A stretch of DNA of 64,000 bases from Lingula anatina (Eukaryota; Brachiopoda; Lingulata; Lingulida; Lingulidae), in assembly GCF_001039355.2 (NCBI RefSeq), contig NW_019775863.1, positions 118,581 to 182,580 on the forward strand, given 5' to 3'. How positions within the stretch are numbered: position 1 is the stretch's first letter; every line of letters starts with the position of its first letter. The notes under the pieces were generated by a model. The model made no database searches and was not told the origin of the DNA. It worked only from the letters and a program-made list of their open reading frames with translations. The position numbers and the translations under genes were made by a program. Of this stretch, positions 25,368 to 37,797 are shown in pieces.

Positions 25368-25493
25368 AACAGCAGACTAACAGATCTGCAGATCAAATAT
25401 GTCCGACCCATATCTGTGGGGATTTCGCTACAAGCATACAAGCATTCAAGTGGGTCGGCCATATTTGCTTCACAGATCTGCAAGTCTGCTGTT
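25368..25493. repeat. 126-base imperfect palindrome, repeat B copy 1
   Basis: Outer arms AACAGCAGACT and AGTCTGCTGTT pair perfectly; further in, CAGATCTG, CAAATATG and CCGACCC recur inverted in order. Looks like a small foldback element. It lies about 1.1 kb after the FAM20B stop. Confidence 0.65.
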
Positions 25494-25820
25494 GTGAATG
25501 TGGCATTATAGCTCAAGGTGGAGTTGCAATAGACTTGGTCACACAGCAATATTGTATTTTATTTTGAAAAAAAGTGTATTTATACTTAAAGAGCTACAAG
25601 TGCTATACTTTAAAGCTGGTCTCGGCATTATATGTATATTGAGGTTTTCATTGTGGCCAAATGTTAATAGGAAATATTTCAATGAAAAAAATAATAAAAT
25701 TTTCTTTAGATTTTTAAATGTTAGATTTAGATTTGCCAGTGACAAGGGCGGTTGATATTTAAATATTTATAAACCAAATAAGGGGAAAGCTTGATGTTAA
25801 TGTTAGATCATGAGATGAGT

Positions 25821-25821
25821 N
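25821..25821. other. Single undetermined base, probable contig joint
   Basis: One N exactly between the end of repeat B copy 1 and the start of copy 2. The sequence on its left continues in homologous form at 32421; the sequence on its right is preceded in homologous form at 19590. Confidence 0.88.
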
Positions 25822-28433
25822 TCCTTTAATAAAATATACCATACTATCCTGTGCTAGGTCCACTCACATATGCCCATGCACTAGATTCCTTTCAAATTAC
25901 TTACTACAAATCCTGTACAAGGACGATACATGGAGGACTCTCAGTGGGTCCCCTTCATAGCACATGTTACACACCATACTTACCAAATTCAGCACTGCCA
26001 GGGATGTCTTTTATGTCAATGCTATCACCTGGTGTGAAATTGAACTGCTTTAAGAGAGAGTAAAACTAGGTGCTAGCTGGTATCAGAAAGCTGCCGAGGT
26101 ACTCACTGGCATCCTTTATCAGATACTAGGCTTGTGAAGCAGTGCTTTACATTGTCAATTATGGCAACGGTATATCATCCTAATTAAGTTTTTCATACCT
26201 AAATTAGTAATGGATGTTTAGATTTAGTTAATGTGCTGTACACATCTGTAGCCAAGATTGATTATTTCACTCTAATGTGGGGAAGGCTAAAAAAATAAGA
26301 ATATGAAAGTGAGAGGCAAGAAAAGTATTTTTACTTATGAAATGTTTGTAAGTTAAGCCCTTTGCAGGTGAATAAGCTAATTGCCTCTCACAAATCTTGG
26401 TAGTCCACATTACTTGCAAACTGCTGATTCATCACAAGCTTTACTTCTAATTATCTTTCATTACCAAGAAATTCTTTTTAACACAAGGGGATTGATTGTG
26501 CACAGTGATAGTTCAGATTGATAGTTCACAGTGATAGAACATTTGTATGCAAACCAGATACATGATACAGATGTTCACTATAAGTTAGGCAGATCAGGAG
26601 GTATCCAGGTCTGTGTTGGTATGGTAATTACTCAACAAGTTCAGACAACATAAATTAATCATTTCCCTGAAAAGTTTTCTAAGTAATCCTTTAAAATCTT
26701 GATTTGAAAATTTGAAAAGTAACGTAGCTGTGTGTCCAAAAGAATGATGTTGTGAGTGTGTGAAATCTTGAAAATGAAAAAATATTAGAAAAAGTAGGGT
26801 GTTTGAAATTTATCATAATTTCATAAATTTTACATTGATTACCGTGAAACCAGCCATAGGCTTATTTTGTTAATCAGGGAAGTATCCATTATGTACACGT
26901 ACCTTGAGGTTAACAGTATGTAATAGATACACTATGAGTCAGGGAGATGTATGTGATATACACAGAGTCAGGCGCCAGAGGTTGTCACATACACCGTATG
27001 TCAGGGATCACAGTATTTAGAAAATATTAATTACAATTTTTCAATACTGTGGTCCCTGTCACTTACTGAAAAGTGGTGTACCTGACTTATGCTACGGCAG
27101 ATGTCAGGTAAAAAGACCCAGGTGTGGTGTGACTTGTATTCAAGTATGATGTCCTTGCATGCGACATACACCATATCCAATTTTTTTTTTTTTTTTTTTT
27201 TTACATCAGCTGTGTTACATGTATAAAAGCATTTGTTGCATTGATTTAAATTGATTTTGTCAGCTGCACGGTAAAATGCCTATATGCTCGCTGGTATAAT
27301 TCTTATAATGGTTTTAGTCTAATATTGCAGTAGATTCCCTTCCCAGGTTTAATTTGAAACACAGGTCATCATTTAACATGCATTTGCAAAGGATCAAATA
27401 AAATGGGTTATGAAATTTTCTGTGAGTAGCAAAGGAATCCACATTAAAAACAAACATGTTAACTATGCAATCTAGGACTGGCTTCATGAAGAAATCATTT
27501 TAGCCAACCATTGCTGTGAGTGTTCTTCTCCCAATTTATCTGTGTATGTGAAACAGCCTTAGCACAAAAACTCTGTTAAGAGACGTAATTTAAGTTGACA
27601 AATTAAAGAAATAGTTTCATTTTTTTACTTACCTTCTGTTGGTTTTGTCAGAAAACTTGCAGAGTCACCTTGTGTTAATCAAAGAATGGACGCAACCTTG
27701 CACCAGTCAACATCTAAAATGATACTGACACATACTTAGACCTGCTACTCTGTGAAATGAAATACAAGAATTAGCTAAGAAATATATATATATCAGAAAT
27801 ATTATCAGTAGTGTTTTGTGTACTACTGGCAAGCATAGGGTCTTATCTTAAGATGAACACTAACGTAGTAGACATCATATTATTACAAGTTCCTCAGTTA
27901 AAGCTTTAACACAATTATTCTGATAGTTTCTCTGAAATTAGTTACTTTTTTCAAGGAAATGGCCCATTTGATTTGATGTAAATAGCAATTGTGGTGTTTT
28001 AATGTAGCGAAGAAAATGTAAGGCTCATTATTTTGAGGTAACTATTGACAGAAGTGCATGGGGATAGCATTAACTGCAAACCCAATTGCTTTCTGAATGT
28101 GTTTTCTAGAAAAAGAAAAATTATAGCTTATTTCTTACATTTTGACAACCAAAGAAACCATTTATTTTTTTACATATATTTGGTGGTTGATTCTGCAAAA
28201 TACCTTTTTTGCTATTTTATTTATCTTTTAATGTAACCAGCCTTTGATAGGATGGTTGTATTTTAACTTGGCAACTGTTAAACATATACCTGTTTAAAGC
28301 TAGGTTAGATTTAAAACTCACAGTCAGGATAAAAGTCTATTTCCACAAGACTTAATAACTTCAAAAGAGAAGAAAAATTAAACTGACAGTGTTAAATAAG
28401 TTATGTATACAGATCAGATTTAAGAGACATGTA

Positions 28434-28601
28434 CAGTCCCATAGGCCTTGGGGGTCAGGGAGTTGGAAAGAATCGCCCCTTTTTGTCAGGAAAAGGTCCA
28501 TTCTGGGTAAAATTTGATCTAGGTACACAAAGGTTACATTGTAAAAGGTCCACTTTTTCAGGAAAAGAACCCCCATTATGAAATAGCTGGCTACAGGCCT
28601 G
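28434..28601. mobile_element. hAT-like MITE, repeat B copy 2
   Basis: Counterpart of 22135-22303, 168 bases, at the same distance from the second exon 4. Confidence 0.65.
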
Positions 28602-28702
28602 TGTATCAATCATATTTATGTGCCAGTCAATCTATCTGGTCATTTTTATAATATAATTTTTGTTTGTGTGTTTATAGTACAATATTCTCTGTATTATTAC
28701 AG

Positions 28703-30813
28703 GTTACTGGGACTGAATCGAGCACCTCTGGTGGTGGGACGCACAGTCAACCTGCAGAAAGAAATCCTGCCAGTTTCATCCACAAAATTAAAGAGTACTT
28801 TCTTTCAAAGAGGTATTTACATGTACATGTATATATCTTCCAGCCCTACTAGTTTGGGATACATCAAAGATATCAAAAACAATATATCAGTTGGTTATTG
28901 ATATTTGGCTAGTAAGGCTGCTTTTATGTGCAGTAATTGACAGTACTATATCTATTCCAGATAACAACACCTGTTTTTATGGGCAGTGTCTCTATTGCAA
29001 GAGTGAAGAGGACGGGGTGTGCGCTGATGGTGAAATGCTAGAGGGCGCTGTGGTCTTGTGGTTGCCAAGGCAGTGGACTTTTTATAAAAAACACAGAAGC
29101 CCTTGGCAGAGGACTTATAAGGAGGGAAAAGTTGCCAGGTAATTTTTTTGAAGGCACTTTCTGCATTTGAAAATGCCCCAGAGACATATATTCTATGTCC
29201 AAAATTCCTGCAAGGCTACTAATCTTTCTCCATTCAGACCTTTAAAATGATAGAAACCCTTCAAATAAAAGTACCTGATGTTGATTTCCTAGTGAAATAT
29301 ACAAGAAGGCATGGTGGCCTAGAGGCCTGGCCAGGTACCATTGGATACCTTTAAATTCCAGTATTATATCATTGTCATCATCATTTAAAGCCAAGTGTTC
29401 CTCTGTTGGACAAAGGCCTCCTTCCAGTGTATTCTTGTCTTGGGGTCTCAGACTCTCAATTTGGTTTCTTCCAATACTCATCTAACTCATCCCTCCGTTT
29501 CTTATGAGGCTTCCTTTGGGTTCTATGCCCATATCTTGGTGACAATTCTTTTAGCCTCATTCTCCATCTGTCCTCCTTGATTCTGCTGACCTGTCCTGCC
29601 TATCACCATTTCACTTGTAATACAATATTGTATTCTGTGAATGCTATATATACCTGTGTTACCTTCAGGTGGGAGTACGATGATACATACTGTGATACTG
29701 TGCGGGCCGTGGCACCCTACGACAGCGGACCCCGCCTTCTGGATCTCCTAGATGCTGTTGTAGTGGACTACCTCATTGGGAATGCGGATCGCCATCATTA
29801 TGAGACATTTGCTAACGCCACTGACAGCATGATTATTATGCTGGATAATGCCAAAAGGTGTGTTCAATCTGTCACCTGGGAATGATTTTATGATTTTATA
29901 GATGTTGAATGTGGCAGCCATATACATACTACATACATGTACATGTAATTGTTAGAATTTTTTTAAAGAAAGTTGCTCCTGATTTTATAGAAGAGAAGCA
30001 GTTGAAAATATAAGACTGTGTTGTGAGAAAGAAAAATTATGATCAGCTGTAAGAAATATGTTCAACAGCCAATATAGGGTTGTCATTAGGTTGTTAACTA
30101 AAAATTGTCTTTAACTGTGGAAATTGATCTCATTTTATCTTCAAAAAAAGTGACATTTTTCATGAAAGTGCGACAAGGGCATCAGCTCACAAACTTGCAA
30201 TTTTTTATTTATTTATTTTATTTTATTTTTATTTTATTTTTTTTTTTAAATACTAATATGTAGGTATGTAGAATACTTAATTTATATATACTTTAATTTC
30301 AGTTTTGGAAATTATTACCATGATGAGAAAAGCATTTTAACTCCAATAAAGCAATGTTGTCTGTGAGTATGATCTATAAGTTTCACAACAGGGGAGAAAA
30401 TGCAGAGTCATTTCCCTCTCCTTCTTGATATCCAAATGTGATACCTATATGTATCTTCACGTATCAAACTTACAGAAATTTAATTTATGTACCCAAAGAG
30501 ACCATCAATCTTAGCATGAACAACTGAAATTTTAGTTTGTGTATGGCAAATATCTCAAGTAATTTCTTTTCATTAATGGTGTGAGATTCTTTTTGTTTTG
30601 TGTTTTAGACTACGGCGTACGACGTGGGACAGACTTCAACTGCTGAAGGATGGAGTGTTGAGCAATGTACTTAAAGGTATTCTTGAAGCAGATCCATTGG
30701 CTCCTATTCTCATTGAACCACACCTGAAAGCACTGGACAGAAGATTAGAGCACCTTTTACAGGAGCTGCACTCCTGTGTTGAACAGAAATCTGAGCAAAA
30801 GGTTTTTGTGTGA
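28703..30813 (+). CDS. FAM20B: Second copy of FAM20B exons 4-8 (probably allelic)
   Basis: Five exons repeat exons 4-8 of the gene upstream with identical lengths and splice sites: 28703-28812, 28961-29138, 29669-29857, 30303-30362, 30609-30813. I count five amino-acid differences: K to Q in exon 5, and E to G, R to K, I to L and L to S in exon 8. The catalytic NADRHHYE and DNAKSFG motifs are intact. Nothing in the window encodes a second set of exons 1-3, so this copy has no start codon, signal anchor or nucleotide-binding lysine of its own. It lies in a 6.6-kb repeat that begins immediately after a single N, so the likeliest explanation is the other allele left unmerged in the assembly. A real partial tandem duplication, or alternative 3' ends spliced to shared exons 1-3, cannot be excluded from sequence alone. 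Confidence 0.8.
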
Positions 30814-31386
30814 TATTAGATGAGAAAAGAAGTTCACTTATAGAGAATGTTATCCTTGTCTGATGCTTTCTAACAGTCTGGATACTGTGGCTTGGTAAAA
30901 AGTAAGGAAAACCTGCTTTATTTCCTGTATGAGACTGAAAAAGAATTGAGAGCCTATTGTTTAAAAAATCTCATTTACAAAAGTAGACAAAGAACTCCTC
31001 AGAATGACCAATATATCTTTTTCTAGCTACGTTTGTAAAGACATCATGATAACATTTTAAACATTATCTCGGTGCAGAGCGTGACACATCTAGGCATCAC
31101 TGAGTTACGTATTACAAAAATGAGAGGCCAAAAAAAAGATCCCTAAAGTAATCAAGACATAGGTCTGAGCTTGTTATGTCGAATTTAATTTATTTTAAAA
31201 AATGGTATGACCATAACATCATGATATAGATCACTTGCACAGTCACACTACATAGATAATTGATCAGCCTTTTCCTGCCATTATTTTTTCACCTTTTCAT
31301 ATGTGATGTGATGGCATTTAATTATATTAGGCAGCTATTTTTAAGTGCAAGATTTTTTAAAGTCATTAATATATTATTTACTTTTC

Positions 31387-31392
31387 AATAAA
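31387..31392 (+). promoter_or_regulatory. Candidate polyadenylation signal, second FAM20B copy
   Basis: AATAAA 574 bases after the stop codon of the second exon set, at the position matching 24819-24824. Confidence 0.35.
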
Positions 31393-31609
31393 TCTTTCTT
31401 ACAAACACACGTAAGTAATAATGTGTGATTAAAAAAAAACAAAAACAGGTGCATCAGAACTATATTTTTGTTATGGAACTTCAAACTTGATATTCAGAGT
31501 TCAGCTTTTAATGGTTAGTCTGTAGTGAAGGTGAGGTCACATACTTTGTTTTGTCGCTTACTAATCCCTCCCCCAAACACAAGCACGCACGCACGCATGC
31601 ATGCGCATA

Positions 31610-31641
<32 letters not shown>

Positions 31642-31643
31642 TT

Positions 31644-31676
<33 letters not shown>

Positions 31677-31968
31677 ACACACACACATATTACATTGATC
31701 TACAGCACCCTAGGATCATTAGAAGATGACACAGATGACAGCATAGGGATGTCAGCGTAAACTAAAGATGGCAGTTTGGCATCAGACTTATCCTCCAGTA
31801 TCTCAAAAAGAAAATTTGTAACAAAAAAGTGTGTGATCTGATAGCATTAGAAAACTGATGTACTTATTTCACCATGTAATTTGATTATAACATACCTTGT
31901 TTAGTCTGATTTCAAAAATGAAATATGAAAGCAAAGGAGTGAACAGTGGCATCTTAAAGCATATCCAG

Positions 31969-32094
31969 AACAGCAGACTAACAGATCCGCAGATCAAATA
32001 TGTCCGACCCATATCTGTTGGGATTTCGCTACAACCATACAAGCATTCAAGTGTGTCGGCCATATTTGCTCTGCAGTTCTGCAAGTCTGCTGTT
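31969..32094. repeat. 126-base imperfect palindrome, repeat B copy 2
   Basis: Counterpart of 25368-25493 with the outer arms kept and a few inner substitutions. Confidence 0.65.
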
Positions 32095-32420
32095 GTGAAT
32101 GTGGCATTATAGCTCAAGGTGGAGTTGCAATAGACTTGGTCACACAGCAATATTGTATTTTATTTTGAAAAAAAGTGTATTTATACTTTAAGAGTTACAA
32201 GTGCTATACTTTAAAGCTGGTCTTGGCATTATCTGTATATTGAGGTTTTCATTGTGGCCAAATGTTAGTATGAAGTATTTCAATGAAAAAAATAATAAAA
32301 TTTTCTTTAGATTTTTAAATGTTAGATTTAGATTTGCCCATGACAAGGGTGTTGATATTTAAATATTTATAAACCAAATAAGGGGAAAGCCTGATGTTAA
32401 TGTTAGATCATGAGATGAGT

Positions 32421-33963
32421 ATTAGTTTCATGTTTTTCAATTATAATCAGGTGGTTTATGGTAAAATTGAATATATAGATATATATATTAAATGTATGTA
32501 TAATATATAAATTATATCATTCCTGCTAAGTTAAAAACTAATTAAACTTTACCTCAAGTAGCCTCAAAGGCTTTAGGGCAAAGGGGCAAACTGTTGGTGC
32601 CAAATATTTCTTGTTACAGATTTTGATGGCAAATATGATACTTGTTCCATGTACCTGAATGTCAGTGTAATCTTTGTTTTCTCCTTCAAAACCACATCAG
32701 TGGCAGATCAAGGGGGGGGGGGAGGAGGACAGCAGGCACCTTCAGCATCTTTAAGTAAGCTTTTAAGGTACCCAGTCCTCCCTCTTCTCTAACTCTACAA
32801 AACACAGTATAACACGGAAATGTGAAACAAAAAACAAACAATTTTACATCATTGTGCACAATATAATGATTCAATTTCAAAATGTTGATAGATGTTGGTA
32901 GTTGGTAGTTTAGTAATTATAAGAATATATGGTGGCAGATTTGTGTTGACACGTAAATCATGAGATTATGTGTATCATTAGGTGGCTCTTTTTTTTTTTT
33001 TACTTTGCCATCCACACCCCACTCCCCACCCCTTTTGACAAAATCCTGGGCATGGTAAAACACTCAGATTTTTCAGATTTTATTTTTTGATTAATTCCAT
33101 TAACCATTAAAAAGCTAAATAATCTGAATTTTCAATTCAATTTTAATGAAATGTTATAACGTTTTTGAATAATGTATGATGATCAACTACCAAACTTTTT
33201 TGTAAAAACTGCCTTTGAATCCTGTGAATTGATACCAGTGATGAATTGTTTAAGGATAAACAATGTAAATTCCTTTTAAAAAGGATAAACAATTCTTTAT
33301 TAATTAAAGAAAGCAATCATGTTAAATTAATTGAGTGTTGTTATTTTTTGAGAAAGTATTAAAAGTTTTTTATTACTGTTCAAGATGACAAAAATTTTAT
33401 ATGTTTCATTTAAATTATTATATCTGTCCGGATCTGAACGTTTTAATCAGTTTGAGCAATTTCCTAAGCGCGTCACATCTAACGCATTCTAGCGCTGGAT
33501 CCGCCGTATGAGGGATGTGTTGCCCACTCACACTGGTAACTAACGCAATCATAAGTCGGTGTTTTTAAGGAATTGCTACCTGCTAATGTTGGTTGTATTA
33601 TTACAGAGATTTTCCAAAACACAGCACGAATATCTTTCTTAATTTTATTTTCAGTTATAATACTTGAAAGAACAAACTCTTCCTCTCAACCGTACGTGAC
33701 AATTGAAAGTAAATGAGAATAATTTACATTTTGACACAGGCATTGATTTCAAGACCGAGAAAGAAACCTAACGCTATGCATTTCACAATAAAACATGCAT
33801 AATATTTTTGTAATCGTTCAATATTACAATAAGTGAATGCCAAAGCAAATAACAACACATGAACAAGATAGAAACTTCCATTCTTTCACACTAGGCCATT
33901 TCGAGATTTAATCTAATTGCATTACATGTTATTCACGCCCCAATATCTACACACGTATAATTG
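32421..33963. other. Intergenic region, no gene seen
   Basis: AT-rich DNA between the FAM20B copies and the next minus-strand gene. It contains a one-sided hAT-like terminus (CAGTGGCAGATCAAGG at 32698, with no matching right end) and a TTTATT at 33644-33649 that could be the minus-strand polyadenylation signal of the gene ending at 33964. Confidence 0.5.
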
Positions 33964-35634
33964 TTAATATACACCGGGCGTGCCTTGCATAAAGATGCTG
34001 TGAGGGTCGCCATAGTTTCCCGCCTCTTCTGGGGGGTCGTCTGCCACCAAGTGAAGCACTATGGTAGGGATAATTAATGCAGGCGGAGTCGCATAAGACA
34101 CTGCATTGTTCCCGGATTCGGAATTTTTCTGGGATGGTTGCTTTTCCAGAAATCGTTTTTGGGCTATCGTCTGCCTTATCACACTTGGCAGAGAGAGCCG
34201 ACGTTCGCGGTTAAAATGTACGGCCAGCTTTTGAATGTCTGTAGACTTTGAATTGGTCTGTTTTTCTTTGGCGGATGACACCGAGGCAGTTGAATGTCTT
34301 TTGTAATGTTTAAATGAACTGAATGAATTTCTCCTCAGTGGAGTGGAGTTTTCTTTTTCAGAGTCAGCGCTAAGGGAGTTTTTTCGAGGCGTATTATTTA
34401 CATCGGGAGAGAGCTGTCCGCGTTTTTCTTTATCGCCACAAGGTTTATCGTGGTGTTTCTCTCGCTGGCCTTGCATGACATTCTTTTCTTCTGTCTCTCT
34501 ACTCAAAAGCCTTCTTGGTTGTACCTTAGCACTAGTATTCACGTAAAACCTGCTGCTGCTGACATTGTGACTGGTTTGATCAAGGTGATACTTATCACCA
34601 TCTTCCGTCTTCAGCGCCTGGGGGTTGTGTTTAGCTGCTGAACGCGTGCGTTGTATCTGAGGACACTGTCCAGTAGTTTTAGACATCAGTGTGACAGGTG
34701 GGTGAATATGACCCCTGGGAGGGCTGCTACCTGGGGATGGGGAAGATTGGGGCGTCATATCCCCCACGAGCGGGCTCACAGTAAACCTTCTCCGGCCTAG
34801 CCGCGCTCCAACTGATTTCACGTCCTCTGCCGATCCCAGCGATTCGTTGCTGCTGTGCGATGGAGAACGCTTAAAAAGGGCCGAAGAAGGCGAATCCGGG
34901 AAAATAAAACTTCGGCGTCTAATTCTGTGTTTTACCGACTCAGAATATGCACGAGGTCTCATTGTAGGGCTGTGATGAAGAATTGTTGTTGCGTCGTCCA
35001 CGTCATGAGTAGAATCCTCGTCGTTTTCTTTTGAGATGATTTCGTGTGAAGTAGATCGGACAATATTTGAGTCTCTCCTCACATCTGGTAATTCGAAATC
35101 GTCTCCCTGATTTTGTAGAGAAGGGACTGTTAAAGGGCGAACTTTTTGGGAATCGGTTTCATCCCCAGATGCCCTTGTATCGTTAAGCTCTAATGTCGCG
35201 TCGGACAAACTTCTGCGATCTTTCCAACTGGAAGATGCATCTTCAGCAGACGTCATGTCATCTTCTAAGTAAGATGCTTCGCTAAGATACTCACAAGAAC
35301 GTCTTTGACTAAGAAAAATATTTGCATACAACTGTTTAGGCATCTTCCTTAAGCTGTCGAGCATCATGTCGGAGTTGTCGTCGGTGTAATGTGCAATCTG
35401 CGTCCGACGATGGTGAAGGTCGGACAGGTGCTTTTTCAAGGCGTTTTTCTGACCTTCAATAAGTCTTAAGCAGGTTTTTCGTTCAGCGTCAAGGTGTTTC
35501 GTGTTTCGAGTCAGTTTTTTTTCTTCCCATTTATTTTTGGCCGAGGTCGTTTGGCACGACTCTGACGACCAGTGGGTAGCAATTTTAAGGAGCTGGTGCC
35601 CGTATCTGTGTGCATGATGAGCTGGTTCGTCCAT
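33964..35634 (-). CDS. Basic serine-rich coiled-coil protein, single coding exon (556 aa)
   Basis: Not recognised with confidence. The frame opens at ATG 35634 and is uninterrupted for 556 codons. Residues about 35-75 are charged and helical (MDEPAHH start, then KHLDAERKTCLRL), typical of a short coiled coil. The rest is low-complexity: many RRxS and SPS segments (RIRRRSFIFPDSP, LGRRRFTVSP, RRNSFSSFKH) that would suit basophilic and proline-directed kinases, as in cytoskeletal or nuclear regulatory proteins. The N-terminal layout resembles the next gene (37798-38943), suggesting tandem paralogues, and weakly recalls CCDC190-type proteins. A splice acceptor at 35733 and donor at 36725 suggest a 5' untranslated exon and a 1-kb intron. 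Base composition is clearly richer in GC than the flanks, supporting real coding. Confidence 0.8.
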   Translation of the reverse strand: MDEPAHHAHRYGHQLLKIATHWSSESCQTTSAKNKWEEKKLTRNTKHLDAERKTCLRLIEGQKNALKKHLSDLHHRRTQIAHYTDDNSDMMLDSLRKMPKQLYANIFLSQRRSCEYLSEASYLEDDMTSAEDASSSWKDRRSLSDATLELNDTRASGDETDSQKVRPLTVPSLQNQGDDFELPDVRRDSNIVRSTSHEIISKENDEDSTHDVDDATTILHHSPTMRPRAYSESVKHRIRRRSFIFPDSPSSALFKRSPSHSSNESLGSAEDVKSVGARLGRRRFTVSPLVGDMTPQSSPSPGSSPPRGHIHPPVTLMSKTTGQCPQIQRTRSAAKHNPQALKTEDGDKYHLDQTSHNVSSSRFYVNTSAKVQPRRLLSRETEEKNVMQGQREKHHDKPCGDKEKRGQLSPDVNNTPRKNSLSADSEKENSTPLRRNSFSSFKHYKRHSTASVSSAKEKQTNSKSTDIQKLAVHFNRERRLSLPSVIRQTIAQKRFLEKQPSQKNSESGNNAVSYATPPALIIPTIVLHLVADDPPEEAGNYGDPHSIFMQGTPGVY

Positions 35635-36724
35635 GGTTAGGTATTAAAGTCCGTATATATCAAGAAGACGGAGTAGGCCCTGTTTGGCATCCAGGGTTAC
35701 AGGCCGTGGGTGAAAAATATTGCCTACAGGTTTCTGAAGAACAAAAAAAGTGAATTAAGTCTGATATTCGTTAAAAATGTAAAGTTTCGGTTACAGCGGT
35801 TATAGAATATGTTTTTGACCTATTAAAATTGGGCTCTAAAATAAATCTTGAACAGGGTGAACAGGGTGCGATCTCTGTTCCTTTCTGATTTCCACTACCA
35901 GCGACCTTGAAAAACTTGTAACTAAGGCAAATTGATTAACATCAGTTTTCCAGTGAATACCCATCAGAAACTTTTCAGTAGAGACTTACACTATGTCTGA
36001 AAGTATTGTTAAAATGTCATTAAATTGATTAAATTTTAACATTTATATCGACTTTCTGCGTGGAATTTGGTATAGCACTTAAGGATTCGTAACCTAATGA
36101 ATTTCTCTTCATCTCGCCCACAGGGGCATAATACATACTGAAAATTCAACTATATACTGTATAATTCCGATAAAATATCATTTAATTATAATCTTTAAAC
36201 ATCAACTCCTAGTCTAACCCAACTCACCTAGGAAGGGAGAGTACAACGATGCCTATTTTATATGATCGATTAATCTGTGTGTGAGCCAAATCAGAATATT
36301 TTTACGCGTACCGAGTGACGAAACGGCTATAAACAGGTCGTCATACGGTTCACATCTGTACAAATATTATACCCAGCAGTCGTAATATCTTTTTATCTTC
36401 AGTCCCAAGTTCTGTTCATAACAGAAGAGGCCACAGGGGTCAAGAGAGCCCTATTGACGACCAAGTGTGTCTTTGTGACCGACCACCACAAATGGTTACA
36501 TTTACGATTTCATAACGTTAAATCAACAGAGAATTTGGCGTTGCCTTGGACTGATGCGGTAATATGCAATTGTGACGTTCTCCCCTGATTAACACTAATA
36601 TAATGTTTATTCCCTTTTCTAGTGCTCTCGCTCGCTCTGTTTACTCTTTGTGACAACACAAATATCCCGAGAGGAATTTGTAAACTTAGAAACTGTCACA
36701 TTTGCATCGTTTTTTGTCACTTAC

Positions 36725-36790
36725 CTGTCAACCGTGAACAGTAGTAACACAGCAGTTATTCTTCGGGAAGCGCTGGGTGTTTAAAAGATC
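36725..36790 (-). other. Candidate 5' untranslated exon of the 556-aa gene
   Basis: On the minus strand GACAG/GTAAGT at 36725-36720 is a strong donor, and TTGTTCTTCAG ending at 35734 is a matching acceptor 100 bases before the start codon. The far end of the exon is not defined. Confidence 0.4.
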
Positions 36791-37457
36791 TCAAGTTAGG
36801 TGTAATACAGAAAATGTGTATTACAGAAAATGTGTGCTTGACACATTATGTCTGGGGGTTATGGGGTTTGGCCTAATATTTGGACGAGGAGACCGCGAAA
36901 ACAATTTGTCGCAAACCCCCATGTTTTCAGTCTTTACATCCGATGAATGAACCAAGCAATCATAACATTAGAGAGCAAGGGTTCTCTTTGTATACAATAT
37001 CACTACTACTCGCTTTCTGTTGTACAATCAATGCTGCTTAAACACGCCAGTGCGTTTTATGTGCATTTTGAAGATTAAAACAGGGATTTTCAATTCATTG
37101 GTTTGTTACCTATTGTGCGGTGTTATGTAGTCAACACAGTAGCTTGTATTTTTTTGCTGTGTGGCCTCCAAGGTAAATACAAAGCTATAGAAATTCGTTT
37201 CGTCAGGTGTTGGTATTTTTTCGATAATATTTACTTCCATTGACTCTACGGTGTATTTGTTGCTATTTTTATTATAACATTTTATTGCAACAAAAGCATT
37301 ACTTTGTTCTCAGTCGTTCACCTCAAACCGTGCACTGGGTCATTGAAATTATATCATCTGTCTTACAGATGGTTAATACTATTTTGAAATAGGCCTAATA
37401 TGATAAAATATTATCCCAGAATTTCTTTTTTAATTCTGCAATTGATTATCATCATCA

Positions 37458-37459
37458 TA

Positions 37460-37507
<48 letters not shown>
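37458..37507. repeat. ATT microsatellite
   Basis: About 16 uninterrupted ATT units. Confidence 0.93.
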
Positions 37508-37510
<3 letters not shown>

Positions 37511-37797
37511 ACATACTGTTCATGACTCAAACATTTTCTTGAAATTTACTAGACTGGTTTAAAAACTTAAACTAAATGCTTAGTAGGCCTTACAAGGACA
37601 AGCGCTTCATTACCGATTTGTGCGAGGATTTTATAAACATTTTTCTACACTCAGAAAACTAAATTGGAATCACAACACAACATTTATAGAAATTATTGTC
37701 TTCAGTCGGCGCTCCTGTCATCTCAAACAGATCGTATTATCCGTAAGTGTATGACGACTGCATGCAAATATGATTTAAATACTGAGAAGTACATCGT

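Larger units (their letters stand above)
19591..25820. repeat. Large direct repeat B, copy 1 (FAM20B exons 4-8)
   Basis: Collinear with 25822-32420 at high identity with scattered indels. It carries the end of FAM20B intron 3, exons 4-8 and about 1.5 kb of 3' flank. It ends exactly at the N at 25821; its last bases match 32401-32420. Confidence 0.95.
25822..32420. repeat. Large direct repeat B, copy 2
   Basis: Starts at the base after the N and matches copy 1 from about 19591. Exon lengths and splice sites are the same as in copy 1; introns differ by substitutions and indels, for example a longer stretch at 29240-29400 and an added CA tract at 31646-31685. After 32420 the sequence is unique. 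Confidence 0.95.
35800..37797. other. Region between the two single-exon genes
   Basis: Holds the candidate untranslated exon at 36725, a repeated AATGTGTATTACAGAAA-like word near 36805-36830, and an ATT microsatellite at 37458-37507. No further coding exon seen. Confidence 0.5.

Noticed and set aside
29330-29640. SINE or LINE tail before FAM20B exon 6 of copy 2
   Set aside because: TCATCATCATTTAAAGCC and GGACAAAGGCCTCC recall LINE/SINE tails, but ends and target duplication are not visible and copy 1 has a shortened form; too uncertain to list.
28703-30813. A genuine second FAM20B paralogue
   Set aside because: No start, anchor or exons 1-3; sits in a repeat that starts right after a single N; nearly identical sequence. 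Allelic overlap explains it better, though depth data are needed.
31551-31760. Frame rich in Ser-Leu and His-Thr repeats
   Set aside because: CT and CA microsatellites read as codons.
32698-32720. A complete hAT-like MITE
   Set aside because: Only the left end (CAGTGGCAGATCAAGG) is present; no matching right end nearby.
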